From the NCBI GenBank assembly GCA_030062745.1, contig CP099847.1:26646923-26710922 (forward strand): a stretch of DNA of 64,000 nt. Direction: 5' to 3'. This document shows positions 10,584-25,122 of the stretch, one piece after another. Numbering within the stretch: position 1 is the stretch's first letter; each line of letters opens with the position of its first letter. The stretch comes from Capitulum mitella (taxonomy: Eukaryota; Arthropoda; Thecostraca; Pollicipedomorpha; Pollicipedidae). The translations under genes were made by a program, and so were the position numbers. The notes under the pieces were generated by a model, which worked only from the letters and a program-made list of their open reading frames with translations, ran no database searches and was not told where the DNA came from.

Positions 10584-13500
10584 ATGCGATGCGGGGAAGC
10601 GCGAGATCACGCGGGCTGGCTCGAGAAGACCAGAGCACGCCCCGAACAGTGCGGGTCGGGAAGGTGGGAGGTTTAGGGGTGGCGTGATTGGACCACACGT
10701 GTCGCCAGCTCGCCAGCCAGAACGGAGCCAAGTAATTTTGAACGCATACGTGAGTCACGTTTGACAGCAACGGGAGCAAGCGTGGTGATTTCCTCGAAGA
10801 ATCAGTGAGACGGGAGCTTCAGATGAGAAAAGACCGTCACACGTGTGTTGCATACGCCACCTATATAACGACTGCTAAAGTACAAAATGTCATGTTCGCC
10901 GTTGGACAATGACCGCATGGAGGTAATATCTGTGGGGGGGGGGGCTGCGGTGAGCATGTCGCTCGCATTTCCTAGAAGTGGTGATTCGTTCCCCTCATTT
11001 TTAAAGTGTCAAATAGGTACTTCCTATTGGCGACACAATTTCTTGAACTCTGGAATCTAACAAAAGGGATTTCAACCGTGGTTTGTCATGCAGTACACGA
11101 AAAAGATGACTTTAACCCCCTTTCCGACCTATTCTTGGTGGAATGGAGTCAGCCTGTCCCCCCCCAACCCCAATTTCCGGACCGTGGTTTCATCCACTGA
11201 TGATCGGATGTTTCGTAACGAATAAAACAAGAAAACAACGCTGTGCCACTCACTGGTCTTACATGTGACCGCACCGGAGCTTAGAATATCAAACAAACTC
11301 CCATCCACTTTACAACCGTCCAGGCACGCCGTCAAGGATGAAACTCTGTCCACGTCACATATGGAAGCACAGCGCGGCATCCCCCGCCTAGTAACATGGT
11401 CATGCGCCTTGCCGTCACGGGACCGGTACCGTTACTTCCCTTCCGTATGCATAAGATCAGAGAGAACAAGGGGCGGCGGTGGTGGCGTCAGCCGGCTGGC
11501 GGAGCGAACGCATGCTCCCAGGACCGTTACGATTTGCATGGTGAGCGCGTGTGCCTGGCACCGAAGCTCAACGGCCTGCAGCTACGCCTGTCGCTAGGCG
11601 CCATACCAGGGGTGTCGATTTGTATTCTCCTGCAGGGGCCACGGTCCCTCCAACGCGGATCTGGCCCCGCCCCCCGAGCTGGTTTTGCCCCCAATATTTT
11701 CTGCCAGTTTTAGTACGGGAAAGGGAATGTTCTGAAAATAATAGCTGCAATTACGTGCGAGGCTGAGAGCCAGATCAGTCTTACTTCATGCCACAGCAAA
11801 GAAAAAATGAAACTGAGCGTCCCGGCCAGGCCATGACCGTTGCTGGATTCAAAAACGTTGTAAAGATTGAACACAGAATCACCAAAGCACCAGGAGATAG
11901 GCCATTCTCAGGAGACAGATGGAGACAGATTATCTGGTCAAATAGGCGCAGTGATACTTTTCACATATCATTATTCGAATGTTTGTACCTGATCACAACT
12001 GGTGTGGCTTCCTATTTCTTTATGGGTGCCAAGGACCCACAAGTAACTAAACATATTCTGAAAATGGCATTTGATGGCTTTAATGCAGTTTAACACAGCA
12101 TCCGCCACATACGTAACCAGCGCACTGTGGCAAGTTTCGCTCCGTAGCTGCATATGTTTTTATCACAGGCAGAGTCGTAGCAGTGCTGATGATTTTTGTG
12201 CAAATGCAAAACGCTTTAAAAGCAGAAGCTGTCAAAGTTGAGTTCGGGACTGACAAAAGCGAGCACAATGAGCAGAAGAAGTGCTGTAATAATGAAGTAC
12301 CAAAACTGCACACTAATATAAAATCCGTTAATTTCGGGGTTTCGCCGATTTCAATAGCATATAAGAATTTCTCATGAAAGAGAGGGTCCGTTTTTAAGAG
12401 CAGCATTTCGGAATTTGGCCGACGGGTGTCTTATACTATCTGCAACAACGACATTTCGCTACAAGTTTCATAAACGAGCTGGTTTGTCCCACAGCGGGGG
12501 CATTCCTTACAGAGTATGGCTCTGAAGGACCACTTTTGGCTCGCGAACAATGTAAAACAGCAACCGTAAGGGGAAAATCAATCAAAATCTGCGGGTGCGT
12601 CTTTCGATTGACGTTGGGGAAAATCCTATTCCAGTGTTCCGGAAAGCCTGCTTAACAAGCGCAGTTTCGCTACAAAATCCATAACGCTTTCAGGGAACGA
12701 GCATTATAGAAAATAACACAAAAATGGGAATCAAAGAAAGAAAGAAAGTGGAATCCTTACGGCGAGGCGACCCGCGACGGTGCCCAGCAGACTCGCCAGT
12801 CCGGCAAACGGCACATCATGGGAGCCGGCGGCGCCCGGCGAGACGAAGCCATTTACTGCCGGCGGCGACGCGCGCGGCGCGGTGTCGGCCACTCAGGGGT
12901 TCCCGGCCACGGCAGGACGGCGCTAATGAGACAGGCTCAGCCTAGCGACGGCCGGCCCGGACGGACGTGGTCTGGCGACCACCGAGGACGCCGGCGGCGC
13001 AGGTGGCACTTATTAGCGCCGAGAACAGCGCCCAGTCTGTTCGATGACGCGCAAAGGGCGACAGATTTCTTCGAAGCGTCGGCTGTCGGCCTGGGTATTC
13101 GGCCTCATTTGGGAGGGACCAGAAATACATTCACGTGCGTCTGAGATCACCGCCTTCGTGTGCGGCGAAAATACCCTTCCCATCTGCCGCTTGTCCTAAC
13201 CAAAGTACATCGGACCCCGCTTTTCGCTGGGGTTATGTACTGAACCCCTCGCGAAAAGGACGAATCCGCGAACAGATCGAACCTATCCACAAAACCACTA
13301 TTTTCACTGTTAAAGTTATTCCCATTACCTACCGAACCTCTACGGGATCACTAAATGCATTTAAGGCACAGTTATGCAATAATAGGTCCTGACAAAACTT
13401 GCACAGATACATAAATACAATATTACACAAGTCTTCCTGGATACAGTGTACTGGGTACAGTGTACAGTGTACAGTTACCGGGCACAATGCCCTGTGCCGC

Positions 13501-13715
13501 ACAGTACATACCTATGGAAACTGCGCAGCATAACCGTAACGAACAGTATTTTTCACCGGAAACACGCAAAAGCTTTTTGAACAGCTACGAAGAGCTTCCG
13601 CGGCAAAAATGTGGAGGATATCCTCCTGTGACTTTTTAGTTAATTTCCCCTACAAATCCGCGAATATGCGAACCTCCGAATGGCGAAGTCGTGTATGACG
13701 GTGGTCCACTATAAC
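10584..13715. other. gol intron 5, left part: no gene recognised
   Basis: I see no exon here. The stretch contains a G-run at 10935-10944, a solo transposon end CAGGGGTGTCGATTTGTAT starting at 11607 (same terminus as the 409-bp element at 59716), a CpG-rich patch at about 12760-13020, and a short tandem of TACAGTGTAC at about 13440-13475. Confidence 0.5.
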
Positions 13716-15009
13716 GCATGAGCACTAAAATTTGGCACAAAATTCAAACGCGCATAGTCAGCCATGTCTTACCATCCCATGCATGACAATCGCAGGTAGT
13801 GCAGATGAACATTCGCATATCCATTCGCCAAACATAACATGTCCATTCCGTGCACACAGCTCAGAGCTCCAGCTCACACAGCATAACGCACGCGCTGTGG
13901 CGCCCCTTCAGCATCTTTGTAAGGAGTTCCAAGCTCAGAAACTTGATGTTCTAACGGATCATTCTCTTGAGACGTTCGTCTGACGTTGCTCCCCAGCCTC
14001 CCGAGTGCGTCTCGGCCTTTATCATAGCCCATACATTCTCAACAGGGCGCAGCTGGGGTCGGCACGGAGGGTTTTGCTCCTTGGGAACAAATTACATCCC
14101 CTCCCTAGTCAGCAGTTCTTCCGTTTTTCGGGCGTAATGGCAGGTAGCCAGGTCTGGACAGAAGAGGACGTCCTCTTCCTGTGCTTAGAGTCGATGGAGA
14201 GGATCAGCCTCTTCGTCACGCACTCCTCGCGGTAAGTTTCGCCACCTAGGGCACCTCTGCTTCCACAGAAAAACGGTCGTGACAAACCGCGTGGGCTGAT
14301 CGCAAGTCACATCATGATCTTTCTTGGAAACTTGCTCTTAGCGCAGAAACAACCTTTTGAAGGACACTTCCAAAGTTGTCAGATGTGTAGATGCCACAGT
14401 TCCCGGCAATGTTGTCTCCTTTGTATGCCAAGTAGTACTCACTGTCCGTCACGACCTTTCGGCGGTCGGCGGCTGATATCAGGTGACGCGCCAGCCTGTT
14501 CAGGCTCTTCCTTTGGGTTTCCATATGCCTTACTGTCAGTTCTCTGGCAATTTTTCTTTTCAGGTAGGTGACACCTTCCTTCTCCAGCATTTTCCTCAAA
14601 TAAGCTTGGGAAATTCCAAACGTCTGGGCCCATTTTCGTGTCGGAAACCGACTTTGCCTTCTGCCTGCCGGATGAGGCGTAAACTGTTGCCCATTTCATT
14701 TGCTTTTCCGTTTCTGTAGAACCAACCTTTCTTGGGACCCAAATACCGCCACCCATCTCAAGTTCTTCAGCATGTTACGGCATGTCCTCGAAGGTACATT
14801 CATAGCCATGAAATGGCTCACATTATACGACTTGCCGAGCTCGCTTTTCATTTATTTTTGCCATTTGCTCTCGAACATCTTTCCTCTTGGCCGCCATGCT
14901 CAAGATCAAGATCAAGATGCTTTCAAGAGATGACAGTGAAATGCACGCGCGGTGATTGCCTGTGGAGCTACCGTGCTTTAAAATTCGTGCCAAATTTTAG
15001 TGCTCACGC
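13716..15009 (-). mobile_element. Tc1/mariner-superfamily transposon, degenerate, with terminal inverted repeats
   Basis: The element is bounded by inverted repeats of about 33 bp at 13716-13748 and 14977-15009. Both read GCRTGAGCACTAAAATTTGG followed by CACRAA from the outside. It encloses a broken transposase on the minus strand and is about 1.29 kb long, the usual size for mariner-like elements. A clean TA target duplication is not obvious at both ends. It lies in the gol intron between the second RING exon and the next exon, antisense-free (same strand as gol). Confidence 0.85.
13951..14897 (-). pseudogene. Tc1/mariner-type transposase pseudogene
   Basis: The minus strand holds recognisable pieces of a mariner-like transposase in order. 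A basic N-terminal start (MAAKRKD, ATG at 14897-14895) is followed by a helix-turn-helix region. Then comes a catalytic segment with KVVTDSEYY (first Asp at about 14444-14446), the second Asp in CPDLATCHYA at about 14152-14154, and the closing segment PQLRPVENVWA near 14030-14055, ending at a stop at 13951-13953. In-frame stops (soon after the start, and TAA after REGM near 14090) and frame changes between the pieces make it non-functional. Family placement rests on these motifs and their spacing. Confidence 0.85.
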
Positions 15010-15252
15010 TTGATGTCCTGCCGCATCCTCCACGCAGCATCCGTATTTAGGCTTACGATAGAAAAACGTTGGCGCCGAAATGCTGTGCCGTCAGCCTCGT
15101 GGTCAGCGGTTGTGTAGTCATGGATGTCGACAGAATGTTGGATACTGAGCTAGGTCGACCTTTGTTCGTGGTCTCATATTACTAAGTGTATTGGGATATC
15201 GTAGACACTGTTCAAGGACAGTGAGTCGTTTAGGGGGCGCAAATACTTGTCA

Positions 15253-17412
<2,160 letters not shown>

Positions 17413-17566
17413 CTGCAGGGCAGCATGCGCAGCTGCTCCGAGACCTTGTAGAGCTCCAGGCAGACGGCACAGCAATCCACCCTCACCGAGCTGTTCGTCG
17501 CCAATCTTGAGAGTTCTTGACGGGGATCTTCGACAGGGCCTTCCTGGCCGCGCAGACTAGCCGCTT
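17413..17566 (-). CDS. gol: gol: first RING exon, with two apparent one-base frame shifts
   Basis: Acceptor TTTCAG and donor GTGAGC enclose 154 bases. Frame 0 gives KRLVCAARKALSKIPVK, the juxtamembrane helix of goliath proteins. The next frame gives TLKIGDEQL. The third frame gives VRVDCCAVCLELYKVSEQLR and MLPC, with RING ligands Cys-x2-Cys and the third Cys. Read without shifts the exon stops at TGA after RRTAR. With two surplus bases ignored, the exon ends in phase 2, exactly what the next exon needs, and the spacing from KIP to the RING matches the family. The shifts fall at AA and GG pairs, typical places for sequencing or assembly indels; a damaged allele is the alternative. Confidence 0.9.
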
Positions 17567-17689
17567 CTGAAACGAGAGGAATGGACTCAGTCGCCGTTTT
17601 GTGATCACAGCCGTAGGTCCCGGCGGGCAACGGGCGGCTGTGCCCACAGAGAAGTCCGGAAGCATCGCAGGCGCGAAGACGTCTAAAAC

Positions 17690-17815
17690 ACTGCTGACGC
17701 ACGTCTAAAACACTGCTTTTGCTTTATCAGACTTCATTTGAAAATACTTCTCTGGACGACGACTGCTTCTGCCTCATTAAACTTCATTTAAAAATACTTC
17801 TATGGACGACGCTAA
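17690..17815. repeat. Short tandem duplications
   Basis: ACGTCTAAAACACTGCT occurs twice in a row (about 17680-17720). A unit of about 50 bp beginning CTTTATCAGACTTCATTTGA and ending CTGGACGACG is followed by a diverged copy, CTCATTAAACTTCATTTAAA to ATGGACGACG. Confidence 0.7.
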
Positions 17816-19062
17816 CCAGTATGTGAACAAACAAGGTAGGTTTTAAGTCTGGACACCTTTTGAGGTTTCCACCTGCGTTGAAAAAGCATTGAAAAGATCT
17901 CTTTAATTCTAACAACTGTTTGAACCCACTTTGGTCAGGGCTAGGTTAAGCCCACAGGCCCAATCGCATCCTCGGTGAAAGGTCAGGTACTAGTGTGGTA
18001 TTTATCATCAGTTATATACCAGAATTCCTGATCAATTATTTACCACTGCCACTACATCGATGGTAAAACAGTCCGATGTAATTATCACGCATCCGCGTAC
18101 AGGCATCCCATCGGTTCAGAACATTCGCGCGATAACAAAATAATGTTTAGCAAAAGAGAACACGCACAAGTGTATGAAGGCATGGAAGAAATGGGCTACA
18201 AGGAAAAGATTAACATTGGCGGACGACTATAGAGGATTGAAGCCTTGACATAGGAAAAATATGCAGGAGTGTAAGATCAAAAGATATAACGGGGCACACA
18301 ATCGAGAAAACGGCTATAATGAAGAAGATTGCACAAAAAAACTCTGTCAGATCAAATTTTGGATAATATGAATAACTGATCCAGGGTCGTCCATTTTCAT
18401 TTCACAATATCAGTTTTATCTCTAACACTATGATCACTCTGGCCCAATATCGCTTCCCAAGCAGGCACCTTTCCTGTCCATTTCACCGCTAGTAACCTTG
18501 TGGCGCGCAATATTTGACCGCACGATGTCTGCCTTTCGCGATAATTTCCCTAAAGCGAAGGTTTTTTTTGCCCTGCGTTTCCTCCAAACACCCAGCAAAG
18601 CGCCTACCATCAAAGGAATGCTTCACTTTGGGCGACTTTTTAAACATACTCGTATATTCGTCTGGTCGGAACCCAACGTTTTTAGTCACGTTTTCAGCAT
18701 CATTTTTTTCTGGGACATCTTCAGAAGCATAAAAAATGTAAATAATCACAAACTATTTCCTGAAATCACCCATTTATGACCACGCAATACGGATCTTCTG
18801 CCGACGTTCACTGGCCTCTGCCCACTCGTGGTGTCACGTAAAAGCTGATAACAGGCGATGGGTGAATAATCGACATAACCCAGGGGAAATTGCAGGGGAT
18901 AGCTCTAAAACTCATTAAGTAGGCCGTTTTGAGTAGTGTGCACAACCCGAGGACTGCAAACAACAAACTGCCTACCTCACAGCGCAAAGCACGCGTTGAA
19001 GGCGGAACGTTTGCTACAACACCGCCGACGCCCTACGCGTAGTAGAAACCCCGTCCACTCAC
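17816..19062. other. gol intron 3: no gene recognised
   Basis: This AT-rich sequence has no exon or repeat that I can identify. Two overlapping frames at 18489-18779 lack any domain. Confidence 0.5.
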
Positions 19063-19180
19063 CGCCAGCCGGTCCTTGGCGTGCATGTAGCGGAACCGCT
19101 GCACGTAGTAGAAGAGCAGCCACGCCAGCGAGATCACCATGAGCAGGATGAACGACACCGAGACGAACAGCACCGACGTC
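19063..19180 (-). CDS. gol: gol: transmembrane exon
   Basis: A CCCCCTCGACAG acceptor and GTGAGT donor enclose 118 bases: one base completing the previous codon plus 39 codons. They encode [20 protein letters not shown] and [19 protein letters not shown], the single membrane-spanning helix and the basic cytosolic start of goliath/RNF130/RNF150 proteins. The helix anchors the ligase in endosomal membranes, with the PA domain lumenal and the RING cytosolic. The exon ends in phase 0 and continues with KRLVCAARK in the first RING exon. This is among the most conserved parts of the family and is unambiguous. Confidence 0.96.
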
Positions 19181-22100
19181 CTGTCGAGGGGGAACATGCT
19201 GAGGCCGGGCGCGGAGTCGCTGCGAGCGGGGTCCGAGGCCCGCCGCCGCCGGCCGGACGGTACCAGGGACCGCCGGCCACCACGCACTGCAGCTCGGTCA
19301 GCCCAGCCCGGACCCTGCAGATTTGGCCGCCCGATACGTCAGGCGGGCCCTGGCCTGCCGCGCCGCCCCGACAGTCCCGCTCAGGAATCAAGGCCGGAAG
19401 CATAGCCGGCGATGGGCGGGCCGATTAACGCAGACGCGTGGCTCACAACGCCTAGGGCGCATCAGCGTGTGACGGGAGCAATGATATGGCCCCTTTAATT
19501 TCGGGATTACAGACCGAAGTGCAGGCGGTCTTCGACAAGCACATGAACCTCCGTGTTCAACCAAACGTTCAAATCCACGGCCCATGTAAAATATATTTAG
19601 TCCCTGAACCATGTGATTCGCACCGTTCTGGGGATATCGGCTCAGATTCAGATCGATGCTTAACCTCCAGTAATCAGGTTTTATGCACGCTCCAGGTTTT
19701 CGGTATTAAACGACTTTCTGCAGCGGAAGCCTGTTGCGCAATGCGTAATTTCTCTTGATATGTCTTTCATGCGTTTTGCAATGGCAATTACGGCTCATTC
19801 GAGTTGGTGAGAAAGGGCAGCAATTTTATGTTTGTTTGTATGCCTACGTTAAGGCTGCGGACCTGATATCACATATCACAGACTCGATGCACGGAGGTTA
19901 ATGATACGGTGTTGGTGACCAAAAACGCTGTCCTGCTATCGTGTTCAGTACAGAACAGAACGCAGTTTGCGTTGCAACGCAGGCGCCTTTTTGCAGCCAC
20001 GCGACGCTTGCACTAACTCCATTAACGCTCCCCTCACTGGGCTGCGCCCTGCCGCCTACGACTGCTACTCGGCGGCAAAGCCGGGAATTTATCGACCCCT
20101 GGCCGACGGGGGGTGCCGCCCAGGCTTCTTGGGACAGGACGGCGCGGAAGGCATGCAATGTCAGCACATCGAGTATGCAGCCTTTTATAACGGCCTCTGC
20201 GCCCCGTCCAAGGTCAGGCGTTGATGCACGTCAGTTTTCGTCGACGGCAGTTCTCGTCTGTCATTTAACAGCCCCTCCGTGTGGGTCGAAGCAGGCGTTT
20301 ATACGCTCAGCTGAGCAGATTATTCTGAAGATAGCTACATGGGAGAAGTTGCCGGTAGCAGTTTGATGACGCGCGGCGCGACTGTGGGAACTGTGCTCCA
20401 GCTTTATTAGTGTTTGATAAAGTTTTCCAACCATGAATAGTTTCACGGACTGCAACTTAGGGATAATTGCCGAGGGCAAAATCCTAATTATTTGCTCTGT
20501 ATGTACACATCCTACAGCACACAGCCACCCTGTTTCAGGATAGCAGTTTACTTCAACACTGATAAATAGCACTTAACACTGCGTTTAATATTAGGCCAGC
20601 CATGAATGCAGCACGAATCGGGGAAATTTATTTCGTTTTGTTTCTTCGACCCCATACATTTTTGTAACGAATTACCTTCTGAAAAGTTTGGTTCTGATAG
20701 CGTCGATAACAAGGCGAACCACATTATAATCCGCTTCTACTTATTTGTGTATTTTGTGTCAAATTCTACAATTTAAGAGTAATCCTGGCTTCTCAAGACC
20801 TGCAAAAATAAAAAGATATTCCTTTTTCAGCTTTACTGAAAACGAGCATCCACTATGAGTTGCTACCACGTGGATCGGCTACTAAGGAGTACACTGCTAT
20901 GCACACTGACTTCGCTATCTTAACTGACGGAAGCTCCTTGAAGGAACGCATTCAGTGCCAAGTTCATGACACTAGTTGAGGGATGCACCTATGGCATGAC
21001 AGGCGTGAGAGGTACTTGGCATCCCACCGTACCAGTCGAAGCTGCGGCAGTGAAATGTAATAAGCTGTGTTCTGTAACAGGACAAGCACCCACCAGTTTT
21101 TCTACATAAATATCGAGGATACTGGCCTGGTTCATGCTGGTAAAATGAGACAGTTGGATGTCTGCTAAACTGTAGTGAACGTACCAAAGCATTATGCTAT
21201 AAACCTAGCGTTAGTCATTGAAAGGGGTGATAGGAGCAACCACTCACAAAATTGTCTCATCTTTTGTTTCTAATCTGACATCCGAATCACTTTTGCAAGT
21301 TTTTACTTGCTGCCACTCTTGTCACTTGTTTTATGCATTTTTCTGATGCGGCTCTGTGCCACAAAACATAGATATTGGCTTCACTTCACAGGCAACGCAG
21401 GTGCACATATCATGAAATAGCCTCAGCAACGGGGAATTGGCTAACGCATATTTTTGTTCCAATTCGGCCCACATGTCGTAAACATCTGCGTGAAATCCTT
21501 CCATCTCAACCAGGCAAACCTGCAGAAACAGAGAAGCCAGTGTCTCCAGGACCGCGCTCGGTCGCTGATTTCACTCGCTACCGTCTTTTTGTCCCCCAAA
21601 ACCCACCGTCATTAAATGCAAAATAACTGCCGCATTGCGTAACAATGACCTGGTGGGTCTACCAGTGTTCTCGGGTATCTCGTGGAAGTGGCAGTGCAGG
21701 TTGTTCTACCCTGGGTCATTACAGGATCGCCTATCTACCGCCTACAGGACGCCGCCAGCCGCCGTCCAGACACGCGTCCAGGCCCGAGACACGGGTCCAG
21801 ACATGCGTCCAGACACAGGGCCAGACACGACCCAGGCCCGAGTCCAGACACACGACCGGACACGGGCCCAGACATGCGTCCAGACAAGAGCCCGGACACA
21901 CCGCCAGACACGGGTCCAGACACGGGCCCATACAGCCGCCCAGACACGCGCTCACAAAATGGCGCAGGCCGTTGAGCTGAGGGTCGGCCGGCACACAGTG
22001 GAGAAGGCCTGCATCAGGAAGCTGCCGCGGCCGCGCCGCCGCCTGCCGACGTGACGTCACAGCCTTCAGTCAGTCACGTGACTCATCAGAGCGAGCGCGA

Positions 22101-22865
22101 CGAGGGAATCGCGCACCGCAGATTGAACACGTGCCACCGAACCCCCGAGGGGACGTGCCAGCGGAAGAGGTTGCTGCGTCAGTGTCCCAGGGACAAAGAC
22201 GGAGTTTTCCGTAAAATTACTAGTGATGCCAGGAACGGCTCCAGGTTCGCTCTTCCAGTGAGTTGTCGTCGGTGCGATGCTAAATTTAAAGGATTAATCG
22301 TGTTGCGGTACCATCACAAAAATTACTGCAGCCTCCTCCTAAGCACAGACCAGGTGGTGATGACGTGAAGACCAGGCCGAGCCAGCTGACGACTCAGGCC
22401 GTCTTAAAAGATCGTCAATATCGGCTGGCCACGGCCGGTTAAATGGCTGCAAGTAAGTCGCAGGTGACGTCGTTCGTCGACGGAAAGCGCTGAGTGTCAG
22501 GTCCCTGAACGGTCTCCACCGCACAGCGGAACCTGCATTTTATCAAACAAAAAGCCTCATTCGATCTAGTGAGTGGCGAATGGCAAAAGCTATGGACATA
22601 CGCACCAACCCCAGCAGAGCACACACACACACAACAATAGGCCTACGCGGTAAGAAACGCCCCATTTACGTTAGTTTTGAGGCATCTCAATCCGACAGTC
22701 AGACAGTATTATCGGGCCAGGGCAAACCATATTTCAGAACTGTTTCTGCACCCAACGCTGGGGCTGCCCTTCGGTAAATTCCCGTCCACTTTCAGTCACA
22801 AAAGATCGCCGCATCCTTATAGCTGAGTGCAAATCTCATCGAGACTCAAGCTGGTGAATACCCAC
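19181..22865. other. gol intron 2: CpG-rich borders, minisatellite inside
   Basis: The sequence next to the transmembrane exon (19181-19400) is CpG-rich and continues into AT-rich intron. No other exon was recognised. A 12-bp minisatellite lies at 21763-21955. A GTGACGTCAC palindrome lies at 22051-22060 in a GC-rich patch. Confidence 0.5.
21763..21955. repeat. Minisatellite, unit about 12 bp (GTCCAGACACGG type)
   Basis: Repeated GTCCAGACACGSG blocks run for about 190 bp with frequent variants (ACATGC, AGGCCC). Long open frames across it in all plus-strand phases encode only Arg/Pro/Gln/Thr or Ser/Gly repeats and are not genes. Confidence 0.9.
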
Positions 22866-23001
22866 TTGTTGAGGTTGGTGACGGAGTAGCTGACGTGTTT
22901 GCCGGGCGTTATCTGCATGGTCACGTTGACTCCGCTGTCCGTGAGGGAGGCGAGATGCTCACCCTGCTCCTTCGGGATGAAGATCGTGACGATAGTGTCA
23001 C
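22866..23001 (-). CDS. gol: gol: exon 2, end of the PA domain
   Basis: A TTCTCCACAG acceptor and a GTGGGT donor enclose 136 bases (2 + 44 codons + 2). Joined to the first exon, the frame reads R-DTIVTIFIPKEQGEHLASL then DSGVNVTMQITPGKH, the last strands of the protease-associated domain. This is equivalent to the DIVAIMIPEPKGKEI..VTMYITIGT region of RNF150. The GTGGGT donor ends the exon in phase 2; with the next exon's first base it forms NLNK-TSVLF, exactly as the family requires. A downstream GTATTC donor would give the wrong phase. Confidence 0.92.
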
Positions 23002-23835
23002 CTGTGGAGAATCGATTCAAATGTCATTTCAGAAAGCAATACTAGATGGCAGCAGCAGTCACTCCACGCAGTAATCTCTGAGTAATGATTTTCAAACCTG
23101 CACAGAGCTGGTGGATTGCCATCATGGCGACGTGAGGTTCAGATTCAATGAAGTGATCCATATTTAGACTGGCGAGAAGTATTCCAAGAAGACTCCCACA
23201 TAAGCGGCATTCGTAAAGCAGCTCCCTGTGGGCTTGTGCCATATTTGATGGATACATCCCACGGTGGCCGATGCTTTCATGCTGGTAACATGTGGGGATA
23301 AGAAAGTTAGGTACCCAGTGACACGCCTTTGTTTGACCGCATTTAAACAAAGAACCCAAGCTTGCTTATCAACCACGTGGCTCTATGAAAGCACACTCGG
23401 CTCAAACCCGTTCTTGCAGACGTGGGAGTTAAATGCCCAAAGGAGCCAGAGCTATTTGATCCGAGACGAAAAGGTTGTCAGTAAGAACGCGAGGCGGTCG
23501 TATCATAGCATGGGCGGCACGTAAAGACCCGTTGATGTCGCGTGGTTCGGTGCCCGGGGAAAACTAACGCCATCTAGGTACGACTGGGCGGCAGGATCCC
23601 CCACCAAATTTGTTTACTTCTGATCGGGCACTCAACGCCATCCACTTCAACTGCCGCAGCTATTTTGCATCGCATTTTTTTCTAGGGTTTCTAAATATAA
23701 CTATGAATAAAAAGGCTATTTCAGCAGAAGTGTCCCAAGAATACGCGCAAGTGCTTGCCTGCATCTACGGCCATCCAGCCCACACACTTTTTCAAAAGGT
23801 GCTACGAAAATCCTAAAAATCGCTCAGGTGCGTTA

Positions 23836-24137
23836 TATGACGACAGGCAAGTAGCCAGGAGTGCGGGGGGGGGATGAGTCCATACCCCTTGAGCTAAGCG
23901 GTCTACACTAGATATTTAGCGATTTCTAGTGTAGACTGCGAATAGTAATACGAAAGTGATCATAAATATGCGACAAAAGCAAACTTTATACGTTTTTCCT
24001 GTGCGGTTAATATGAAGTTAATTAAATCAAATCGTTGCATTTTCTTGTAACTTTTACCGTATGCCAGTGGCATAATTTGACAAAACTTGATGTTTGCCCC
24101 CCCCCCCGAAAATTCTGGCTACGTGCCTGTATGATCA
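23836..24137. mobile_element. hAT-like MITE, copy 1, with near-perfect 8-bp target duplication
   Basis: The element proper is 23844-24129 (286 bp). It starts CAGGCAAGTAGCCAGGA and ends TTCTGGCTACGTGCCTG, an imperfect inverted pair of about 17 bp. Flanks TATGACGA and TATGATCA (6 of 8 equal) fit the 8-bp duplication of hAT elements. Inside is a palindrome GTCTACACTAG..CTAGTGTAGAC (about 23911-23938) and C/G runs near each end. There is no coding capacity. A second copy in opposite orientation lies at 53533-53794. This copy lies in intron 1 of gol. Confidence 0.85.
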
Positions 24138-25059
24138 ATGTGCAATCTGTCTATTTCAGGTCATTACGACCGTTGGTAGATGATGTGTCAACATAAGATA
24201 GGCAGATGATGACGGGATGATAGCCCTGCCCAGTTAACACACTGTAAGTGAGGAACAGACTACCAACTCACCAACTGGAAAACAGCACTTCACCAGGAAG
24301 ACAACTGGCGAGCGTACAAACGTGCATGCGTCCGATGGTTTCAGTAATACGCATCAACGCTCCTGGATTGAATGTTATGGATGCTCTAATGTTTTTGTCC
24401 GCACATATGTATAAAACATTTACGTATTTCAAGCAATGGGCTCGTCGTTTTTATCTCATGCTTTACAGCGGTGGAAAGCTGACGTTCGGACGGTAGTTGA
24501 TCGCATATACGGCGTAAACTGAATATCAACCAGAACAGTTAAACAAATGTCGCAATGTTGCAATCAAATTAAGCGGAATTTGCTGGGATAACGACCTTTT
24601 CACGTTCCTGCGGGCAACAAGGACAAGCAGCAAGGAGGACGTCCAAGGTCGCCACGTACAGACTACGTAGTCTTCAGCAGCGGTGTGACCGAAGCGACAA
24701 ATAAGATATTGACATGGTATCCTAATGCGTCTTCATGTTCCCGCGTTTCGAGCGTACGGGGAAATCACTGATATATCGACGCTCCTACAAAAGAGGAACG
24801 CCATTACAAGGTCACGTGGACCGTTGTCTTAACCGACGATCGGCTTGCAAATACAGGTTTAGGGCAGGCAAAAACATTCTCTGAAATACTGGCTTGAGCA
24901 CAAGTCCAAGTCACCGACGAGAAAGAGCAAAACGAATCAAATCAAATCAAATCGAAACGGTCACCGTGCTTACGGGTACGCAATATTTGTGCGCAAGCAC
25001 TTTTGAAGACATTCATGAACGAAACTCCCACTAAACTTCAACACTTCTCCGATCGTACT

Positions 25060-25122
25060 TCCACACACCCCCACACCCCCACACCTGCCCCCCCCCCACA
25101 CACACACACACACACACACAAA
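25060..25122. repeat. CA-rich microsatellite
   Basis: CCCACACC units pass into a C-run and then an uninterrupted CA repeat of about 15 units. Confidence 0.95.
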
